Below are positions 57,401 through 64,000 of a stretch of 64,000 bases of DNA, piece by piece. The stretch comes from Cristatella mucedo (taxonomy: Eukaryota > Bryozoa > Phylactolaemata > Cristatellidae). A program made the translations under genes and the position numbers. Numbering within the stretch: the first letter of the stretch is position 1; each line of letters starts with the position of its first letter. Below the pieces are notes generated by a model that searched no databases, was not told the DNA's origin, and worked only from the letters and a program-made list of their open reading frames with translations. Location: the NCBI GenBank assembly GCA_009760855.2, contig WPIO01000058.1:1184501-1248500 (forward strand), given 5' to 3'.

Positions 57401-60400
57401 GGATATACCGCTTCACAGTCCGTAAAACCCACAAGTTCGCTCAGCCGTGTTTTAATGTTATTTTTTAAATTGAGCGACGCACCTTATAAAGGGGCGTGAC
57501 TCAGTAGCATTGCAGGATATTTTTCAAATCTGTCTACCTATCCGTTCGTGCACAGCTAGTCACAACAATTTTGCTGCATAAATTGGCTGGCATAAATCAA
57601 AGTAACACGTACTCTTCACAGCCCAATCCGGCTAGAGTTTTCATGACTTGTGAAAGAATTTCATCCAAGGACTTTCTTGCTGCACTTCCATCGGTTCGAT
57701 CTGTAATTTTGATCGACCTTTGTTTCGCTTAGCAACGGCGTGACCGAGGAGGTGTACGATTATGCAATCAAGCTCATTGGCCAATACAATTACATCGACG
57801 ATTCTTCCGTAACTCTGTTCGTCAACTACGCAAAGCTTTTGTACGATACCATATATCGGCAGCAGCTCAACTCGCAGCCGCCAGACACCACGGACATGCT
57901 CCGGCTTATTGTGCAAATTACAGGTCGGTGCTCGATGGCCGCCGCCGGCGAAGCAGCGGTGCCTTTGGTCGCTTGCGAAAATGTCGTCACACCAAGCCGC
58001 CGTCGTTACATGCTACTCCTCCGTCCGTCCCGACCTTGAACGTGCAAATGCGAAGCGTTCGCGAAAGGGGAGGAGTCGTAGAGTCTGAGAGCCAGAGTCG
58101 GCAGGAAATGCGTTGCAGGTGACTTTGAGCTGGTCGCTCCCACCGTGCACACTGTCAACTTGCGCTCGTCACTCAACGGCACTGGCAAGAGCTACGAGTA
58201 CCTGTACGACGTGAGACGCAGCTGCGACGTACCGAGGGCGTTCTTCTGGGAAGGTCCAGATTGGTTGAGAATCGGCGCCGATCACGCGGACGAGTTGGGT
58301 AGCGTTTTCGCCTATCCGTTTCTACAGGGACTCCTACCTAACGGTGAGCCTACCTAAGTTTCACTTGGCCCGTGCCAGCCATCGGGCATGGCGCAGAAGA
58401 AGCCCTCTTGCCTGCTTCCACCATGGAAGGTTCGTTCGTTTTATTTTCTCCGACCGATCGGGCTGCAAATGGCACCGTACCAGGCAATCGCCGCTCTTTA
58501 AATGACAAGTGACGAGCTATCGGCGCGATGCGCCCGATAGGCGTGTGTTTTGCTGTCCACTGATAGCCTAGTGGTTGCTGCTGTTTAGTGCCAATCGTCG
58601 AGCGTTACTGCCGATATATATTGTGTTCTTGTTTGTAGTGCCACTTTTCTTGTCTTGTGTCTGAGCACGAGCAGCGCTCTGCTGCTGTCACGGCTTCCAG
58701 GTAGTCCCAGTTCTATCTTCTCTCTTGGTAACAATCGCACGAGAACTGCTCGGCGGCATTTTCTTCCACGGGCTGCGTCGTTGGGCTCCGCATTTATCAT
58801 TTATATTTGGCTAAATCCTGGCCATTGTATTGACTCTATTATTTTTCAACTCTCATCATTCAAAGCACTGCCGGAAGTTGCATGTGAAGCAGCATTCCTC
58901 AACCCCCCTTGCTGGCGAATCTTTACGTTACCCAGCACTCCGGCATCGAGGTGCTGAGGCAGAAGCGAGTATATTGTATGCTACTTCTACCTGGGCAACG
59001 CTCCGAATGATGTTACATTGCACCATTACGTGTAAACTTAGTCGGATTCGCATGTGTGAGCTCTTGGGCCTGTGAAAGTATGTGCTCCCAGTCATACCCT
59101 GCTTGCCGTCCCGGAACGGGGGGGGGGGAGTTGTGTCTGAAAGTAAAGTCTCCTGTACTATTTCTGCACCAATTTCCCTAAAAGCCACGTTGTTTAACGA
59201 TTCATCTTATCAGTCTTGCTATAAGAATTATCATGCGAGTTTTTTTTTAAATTTTTTGCAGGCCGTATAGGATTGCTAACTTTTTCTTCTTCTGATTAGA
59301 TATCCCCGAAATGCACGACCGCAATTCGCTAGCTCTAATGTAGACAGAACTATATACTTATAAATATTTGACACACAGCTTCTCTCGTGCCAAAGTCGCA
59401 GGCAGTGCCAGCTGTACTAACCCCTAGTGACTCGTACACAGTCCTCATCGCAATAAGTGTCATCACCTGCAGATGGGCTGATGACATTGTACTTAACAGT
59501 GCCATTTGATTGTGAGGAAAAGTGGAATCAGTCTAAGAAATCATGTATATTGTAAACGGAGGTTCATTTCAAGAGCAAGATAACACGGCGTCTCAGAGAG
59601 ATTTACGCTGGCACAGTACCAATTTTCGAAACACTCAATAGTGCAACGTAGTACTTACACGATATTGAACAAGGATTTTTGGAGAAAGCACGAATATTCC
59701 CCAGGGGCTAGGAAGTTTGAGAATACAGACGGGAGTAATTTATGCAATGGTACTGTCCGTTAATAGCCACTGCATTCTTAATAGTACATATTATTGCCAC
59801 GTCAATATCCCAGCTATGTTAACTGTCATAAAGCCATAACGTGGTGTCAACTTTTAATGTTAAAACGGTTGTGCTAGCTAAACCAGTCAGATGATGGCTG
59901 ATCATCATTATTCGTGATTATGTGCATCGGGCCATCAATGGCCAAGGCTGTATAAAAGCCGGTGCCACAATACTTGCAAGCGGTAGTCATCCCGGGCTCG
60001 GCTTGAGACGCCTTGAAATAGGCAGTCAGTTGTGCTTACGGAGTCATTATTGGCATTTGTGCTGATTTGAGCTCCAGGCCACTGAGACGTTGGTGTAGGC
60101 CACTGAGCCGTCGGTGTACGTGATGGCCGCTGTTGAACGCCTGTAACCGTCTGCCGCTGTCAAATAGACTTGTCTACGCTATGGATGCGGACGTGTTATG
60201 TTGAGGTGTGAGCGCTCTTCGTCGCTATCGTGTTCCTGCTACTGCTACTTGTTTATCAAGCATGATATTACTCACCATTCAATTGCACTTCCCTTTGCAG
60301 CAAATGTAAAGCGCCTAGAGAGAGATTGAGTTCTCTGATGGTGCTTTATCAAGTGCATTATTATTATTATTATTACTGTCAGCGTAACTGTATGCATTGT

Positions 60401-60723
60401 TGCAGCACTTACAATTCACTAGCCAAGCTACGAGGTTAATGCGTCGCCAGTACTTGTCGCTCGTCTGACACTAGCTCTGTTACGAGCATAGTGTTTGCGG
60501 CCTAGTTCTGACCGGACGTGAAAGCCGACCACCTCATTTGTAATAATGTGCATTTGGTCACATTTTTTTAATTCCCTTAGTTTCAACAAAATGTTTAGAT
60601 TTTTATTTTATTACAGCTCTGCTATGCTTTAGGAAGTTTCGTTCCCATTTTAATCTACACGGACGCCGAGCGACAACTGTCAGCCGCAGTAATGCAATAT
60701 TGGACAAACTTCGCGAAGAACGG
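50271..60723 (+). CDS. Gene C: second cholinesterase-like carboxylesterase, partial at the window end
   Basis: Exons 50271-51445, 57733-57923, 58119-58343 and 60633-60723 join in phase (2,1,1,2) and give about 560 residues. Counterparts of gene A exons 5 and 6 were not seen before 64000, so the gene probably continues. Seen: signal peptide from the ATG at 50271, EDCLYLN, HGGGF, nucleophile Ser238, acidic Glu365 (again 127 residues later) and His511 in GADHADEL. The residue before the Ser is Gln (GQSAG), where cholinesterases and gene A have Glu. The Trp before EDCLYLN in gene A is absent here. The role is likely an extracellular or membrane-bound ester hydrolase with altered specificity. Its intron 1 (6.3 kb) is full of repeats. 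Confidence 0.87.
53249..53522 (-). mobile_element. LINE 3' end (antisense) in gene C intron 1
   Basis: (AAT)6 is followed by a tail and UTR nearly the same as 39019-39300, meaning recent mobility of this subfamily. Confidence 0.88.
53525..53830 (+). mobile_element. Second LINE family, 3' fragment in + orientation
   Basis: It reads in sense: CTGCCGACTATGGCTCATCC through GTGGAGTTACAGACGGAGAT, then ATTAC-type repeats at 53795-53820. It abuts an antisense LINE tail (53249-53520). Confidence 0.83.
54925..55060 (+). repeat. tRNA-derived SINE, family 1
   Basis: A-box TGGTCTAGTGGTTAAGGTG, an insert with ATGTATTTTATGACCGAGG, B-box GGTACGAGCCCC, then a tail with GCGTTCTCTTAGGGT. Confidence 0.85.
55300..55378 (-). 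repeat. tRNA-derived SINE, family 1, head fragment
   Basis: CCTCGACCTCGGTCGGGGCC, then AGCACCTTAAGCACTGGGCC. Confidence 0.65.
56128..56222 (-). repeat. LINE 3' tail (antisense) in gene C intron 1
   Basis: (AAT)6, TGCACTTGATATAGCGCCCT, then CTTTACATTTGCTTCAAAGG. Confidence 0.85.
56430..56860 (+). mobile_element. LINE 3' fragment in gene C intron 1
   Basis: A broken RT C-terminus (56430-56630) is followed by a 3' UTR with the GCTTATTCGTGCTGA-type repeat. The tail at 56780-56860 ends GTTATTATTATTAC. It is the same family as the 42.4-kb element. Confidence 0.83.
57733..57923 (+). CDS. Gene C exon 2
   Basis: The acceptor is TTTCGCTTAG and the donor is ACAG|GTCGGT. It has 191 bases, one codon shorter than in gene A. 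It encodes VTEEVYDYAIKLIGQYNY and then RQQLNSQPPDTTDMLRL. Confidence 0.85.
58119..58343 (+). CDS. Gene C exon 3: catalytic histidine exon
   Basis: The acceptor is GCGTTGCAG and the donor is ACG|GTGAGC. It has 225 bases. It keeps His511 in GADHADELGSVFAYPF. Confidence 0.87.
59945..60240 (+). repeat. LTR-like or promoter-bearing repeat, related to 6295-6400
   Basis: It has GGCTGTATAAAAGCCGG (TATA-like), then GATGGCCGCTGTTGAACGCC and TTGTCTACGCTATGGATGCG. The last 120 bases align with 6295-6400 (GGCCGCCGTTGAACGCC, ACAGACTTGTTTACATTATC). It may be a solo LTR, but I could not fix its ends. Confidence 0.4.
60255..60376 (+). repeat. LINE 3' tail in gene C intron 3
   Basis: ACCATTCAATTGCACTTCCC, AAATGTAAAGCGCCTAGAGA, then (ATT)n to 60376. 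Confidence 0.88.
60633..60723 (+). CDS. Gene C exon 4
   Basis: The acceptor is ATGCTTTAG and the donor is AACGG|GTGAGC. It has 91 bases. It encodes YTDAERQLSAAVMQYWTNFAKNG, closer to the family consensus (NFAxTG) than gene A. Confidence 0.85.
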
Positions 60724-61174
60724 GTGAGCTCCGAGTGGCTGATTCCTTCGTTGATTCCCCAGTTTTAGTTTTAGTAAAAAAAAAAAAGGCTAAGTGCTTT
60801 GGCGAACATTTGCATGCATGTTTTGGAGCACGATAACGGCGACACCTCCCGGCGGATTTCTCTGGATATCGGTAGACTCGGAAGGGCGACAGCCAGGAAT
60901 GAAGTCGTACTGGAAGGCTGCATGCAGAACCGTCGTGTAGGCACAACTTTCTGGCGCTCTTGCTATACGCGACGAGCCAGCCAGAATACTGCCCCTTGGT
61001 CTAGAGAGCTGAGCTGAACGAATACCGCTCAGGCTCTCCTTGCTTCGCTGGCTTGGCTCCGTGGTTAAGGTGCTAGTGCCGACAGGGGTGTTGTTATGAG
61101 TTTCACCCCCGAGCTCCGTGGAGTATAAGTCTGTGTCGTAAAAGTCTTAAAGTGACATAATGCTTCAGCTAATT

Positions 61175-61330
61175 TATCGTGGTTTGGCCCAGTGGTTAAG
61201 GTGGCTCGCCATGACCAAGGTCACGGCGAACGTATTTTATGACCGAGGTCGTGGGCTCGAACCCCGTGGCGTATGTAAAGCGCTTGATTAGGGATTAAGT
61301 TCTCTTAGGGTGCCATACCCATAAATTATA
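61175..61330 (+). repeat. tRNA-derived SINE, family 1, full length
   Basis: A-box TTTGGCCCAGTGGTTAAGG, B-box GGGCTCGAACCCC. The tail GTAAAGCGCTTGATTAGGGA and TTAAGTTCTCTTAGGGTGCC mirrors the LINE tail (AAAGCGCCTAGAGAGAGATT, then GAGTTCTCTGAGGGCGC). Confidence 0.88.
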
Positions 61331-61349
61331 TATTTTTGTATTTACGCGT

Positions 61350-61460
61350 GGACACGAGAGGGCTGAAACTGATGCAGCAGTTCAGCTAGGTAGAAAGGAG
61401 CTAACCTGTCAAGGGCCTTATTGGTCAGAATAGGGACTTTGCTATGCTGTCGTTGATCAG
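61350..61460 (-). mobile_element. Second LINE family, short RT fragment
   Basis: GGGCTGAAACTGATGCAGCA, then GTTCAGCTAGGTA and CGTTGATCA match 36130-36235. Confidence 0.65.
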
Positions 61461-61554
61461 TAGGCTGCCACACAAAATATTTAACAGAGAAGACGGCTGG
61501 TCGAATTGAAGTGGCCATATTTATCTCCAGCTATTGAGGCTTTTGTTTTGGTAG

Positions 61555-61695
61555 CCATAATGCACTAAGAGAACCTAATCTCCATTTAGGTGTAGGGCTC
61601 TCGCCCACGACCTTGGTCAACAAATAAATTCACCTTGGCCTTGGTAAATTCAGGCCAGCACCTTAACTAATGGGAGAAACCAGGGCGGCACGTGT
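61555..61695 (-). repeat. tRNA-derived SINE, family 1 (antisense)
   Basis: GAGAACCTAATCTCCATTTA, CGCCCACGACCTTGGTC, then CAGCACCTTAACTAATGGG. Confidence 0.78.
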
Positions 61696-62559
61696 GAACT
61701 AAAGGCAGTCTCCATATGATTTGAGGTTGGTTCGCGGCGTAGCTACACGATTTGAGTAAAGCTGCATTTACACTACCGACTTTCCTCTTTGCAGACGCCG
61801 ACTTGCTCGTAGATAGTTCGTGCTTACGCTACCGATCTAGGAAGCATTGATAGCCAACTTAGTATTACTGAGTTACTATTATTCGTGTCGACAGAACCAG
61901 GGGTCGGAAAGTCTGTAGCCAGCGGCTGTGGTAAGTATTTTCTAATTCTGACACCGATTGAACCAAATAATTAGTTGTGGATGCATTCTTATGAATATGA
62001 CCTTTAAATCGCACGTGGTTGCCAAAGAAGTCACCGTGACAGATGTTCGCACTAAGGTGTGTCCATGTTAAGACTTATTGACTTACTCCAGACTTACTCT
62101 TCGGATTGCATAGGAGAAATTTTGTTTTATCATCGCATCGGAAAAGTGCCTAGATATTTAGTTCTCCGGCGGCACTGTACCAAATTTGTGTTAATACTAT
62201 GGTTAATATTATTATCTTGCATAATGTATGCCGTGCTGAGTTTACTTAACCAACCCCTACGGCTGCTTCCGATGGCCTGAGTTGCTAATGTAGTGTAGCG
62301 TCGTCGGCATAGATGTGATTGCCGGTACCACCAGCCTGAGTGAGTTTACTTCTTCTCGGGTTCTGTATAGATGGAGCACAGCACCTAGCCGAGAACAGGC
62401 ACTTGACTAACTAGATTCCAGCGATTTCATTGCCTCGTCAGCCAAAGCGGTTAATGATCTCCATTACTCAATTAGGGTCTTGTAACAAAAGCAGCTTCCG
62501 CCCGAGTTCTTTAATTGAGTACCTCCAGCCCACGCTCCCTTCAGCACTGCAGTGAGTCA

Positions 62560-63850
62560 CTGCTGTGGCCACTTGAAGTCTGCCTATTATTTGCCTTTAA
62601 GCCTATTCGATGCAAATTAAACCCATGCTAATATGCCACGTGATACTTGCCGATGCTCTTTACCTGCTAGCTATAACTGAGACCTGGGTGACATCGACTG
62701 ATTGCTCGCCCTTAATGATCTCCCCCTACACGCTTCTCCTTCCTCAGTACGCCAGAGGGGGGGACTAATGGTGAAATAGCAATTTATGCTCCTAACTCCC
62801 TCATTCTGAAGCCGTTTTGTAGTCCCTTCAAAACAGTCTGCCTAATAAATTGTTCTGTGTCCCTCCAACTGCGAGCTGCCAGTGGTGGCAGTAATCCATA
62901 GCCAGCTAGGTTACAAATATATCTGTATTTTAGTTTTTGTGGTAAGAGATTTGCCAAATTTTGAGCTTCGATGGATTTTTCTAATTTAGCATATCTGAAA
63001 ACATTATAGAAAAAGTATAACTCATTTTTATAGTGCCTCAAGAGAACTTAATCTCCGTCCGGGCACTTCACAAATGCAGCAAGGCTTGAGCCCACGACCT
63101 GTGTCGTTAAAGGGGAGCACCAAACATGGAACTCTCATTAAGCCTGCAGTGAGTGTCTCCTATTATATATTCAAAATCCATCGTGAATCAATGGAGAAAT
63201 CTTAAGACCCTTGGCATTGATGCTGTCGATACTAAATGTATTCCCGACTTTTTCTGCTCAATCCTCCGTTAGACCTTTCTTCACTGGTGTAATGCATCAG
63301 CATGACATTAGCCAATGTGCTTAACAAGTTCTTTAGATCTGAAATTGTGCATTGAAATTTCATATTGCATGCTCTCGCCCAAGTGGCCTATGGTTTACTG
63401 CAGAAACGAAGGTAGCTTGGGCTGCTAAGCTAAAGCTTATACAAAAAATCAAGACTCATTGGGCATCGACTCGCAAGCAAAGACTGTTGTATTATAGATC
63501 GTACTACTTCGTTTTAGCTAATGCCAAATCTAACCTCCATGAAAGATGACAGTAATCGCAGATGCAGAATCCAAAAATTTTGAAGTCGACCATAAACCGT
63601 CTCTTGAACAGCTTCCAATTTAGTTCTTTACCAAAGGTTTCTTGTGGCGATCTAGCTGATTGTTTTTCTAGCTTCCTTGCCAGCAAGATAGATACAATAC
63701 GATATTCCGTCCACAAGGTAGCAACGTCACTAGTCTTACTAGTCTCCTTTCTTTGATCTACTGCAGTTTCCATCTTTAAGCGAGCCACTAATGACCTCAA
63801 TTTTACGTTCATCCCCAGTCTAAGAAGAGTATTTTGTTTCACCAGACCCT
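62560..63850 (+). mobile_element. L2/CR1-like LINE, endonuclease and linker region
   Basis: An APE-type endonuclease remnant reads LLAITETWV, then SPYTLLLPQYARGG at 62670-62760. The linker before the RT follows: LRSGLWFTAETKVAWAAKLKL-like at 63380-63450, YRSYYFVLANAKSNL at 63490-63535, and KSTINRLLNSF with DLADCFSSFLASKID at 63575-63690. Stops interrupt it. A SINE is nested at 63030-63125 and a (GA)n tract ends the window, so the RT part is not visible. Confidence 0.8.
63030..63125 (-). repeat. tRNA-derived SINE, family 1 (antisense), nested in a LINE
   Basis: TAGTGCCTCAAGAGAACTTA, then GCTTGAGCCCACGACCTG. It interrupts the endonuclease-linker region of the 62.6-63.8 kb LINE. Confidence 0.75.
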
Positions 63851-63920
63851 CTACCTTATCTTCCCTTTCTAAAATGCACAGATGTTTTAAAGACTATAAC
63901 TCATCTTTGTCAGTACTGCT

Positions 63921-63924
<4 letters not shown>

Positions 63925-64000
<76 letters not shown>
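63925..64000. repeat. (GA)n microsatellite at the window end
   Basis: An unbroken GA run that continues to the window edge. Confidence 0.97.

Larger units (their letters stand above)
51446..57732 (+). other. Gene C intron 1 (6.3 kb)
   Basis: GTGAGC...CTTAG. It contains LINE ends (53.2-53.8, 56.1, 56.4-56.9 kb) and SINEs (54.9-55.4 kb). 51.5-53.2 and 55.4-56.1 kb are unassigned. Confidence 0.8.
58344..60632 (+). other. Gene C intron 3
   Basis: 2.3 kb. It holds a G run at 59119-59127, the LTR-like repeat (59945-60240) and a LINE tail (60255-60376). Confidence 0.8.
60724..62559 (+). other. Start of gene C intron 4, repeat-filled
   Basis: SINEs at 61.2 and 61.6 kb and a LINE scrap at 61.4 kb. 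No exon 5 counterpart (DPNIGKP-like) was found up to the window end. Confidence 0.65.

Overview
This window is nuclear DNA from an invertebrate metazoan. Its coding exons are split by GT-AG introns, and long introns and spacers are filled with non-LTR retrotransposon remnants, tRNA-derived SINEs, DNA transposons and (GA)n, (AT)n and (AAAT)n microsatellites. I cannot name the species. The LINE and SINE style (3' tails ending in TTATTATTATT) is common in marine invertebrate genomes, but that is only a hint. No prokaryotic operon, CRISPR array, rRNA or true tRNA gene was seen.

The real genes form one cluster of cholinesterase/carboxylesterase-type alpha/beta-hydrolases, all on the + strand. Gene A (9624-28080) has six coding exons whose splice phases agree (2,1,1,2,1). 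It encodes a 667-residue protein with a signal peptide, an intact Ser-Glu-His triad and a C-terminal membrane segment. Locus B (37260-46818) holds only copies of exons 4, 5 and 6, with intact splice sites, but a TGA sits just before the membrane segment. Gene C (50271-60723, continuing past the window) has exons 1 to 4 and a Gln in place of the usual Glu before the nucleophile Ser.

Locus B lies in a segmental duplication: about 14.65-28.97 kb is copied at about 34.51-47.8 kb, at roughly 90% identity in the exons. The two copies then gained different insertions (SINEs, LINE fragments, a C-rich MITE, a minisatellite). Exon 1 of A and C is about 94-96% identical in hand-counted stretches, whereas exon 2 is about 74% identical. 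This suggests gene conversion confined to exon 1.

Region by region: 1-9.5 kb is repeats and GC-rich sequence with no firm gene; 9.6-28.1 kb is gene A with a Helitron relic and opposed LINE relics in its 9-kb intron 5; 28.1-34.5 kb is intergenic with a well-preserved 2,688-bp hAT element that has a perfect 8-bp target duplication; 34.5-48.4 kb is duplicate B with the best-preserved LINE reverse transcriptase; 49.1-60.7 kb is gene C; 60.7-64 kb is SINEs, a LINE endonuclease/linker region and a terminal (GA)n tract.

The most interesting possibility is that exons 1-3 of gene A could splice to either of two downstream 3' cassettes, A (membrane-anchored) or B (secreted because of the TGA). The sequence permits this but does not prove it. 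B may simply be a decaying pseudogene.
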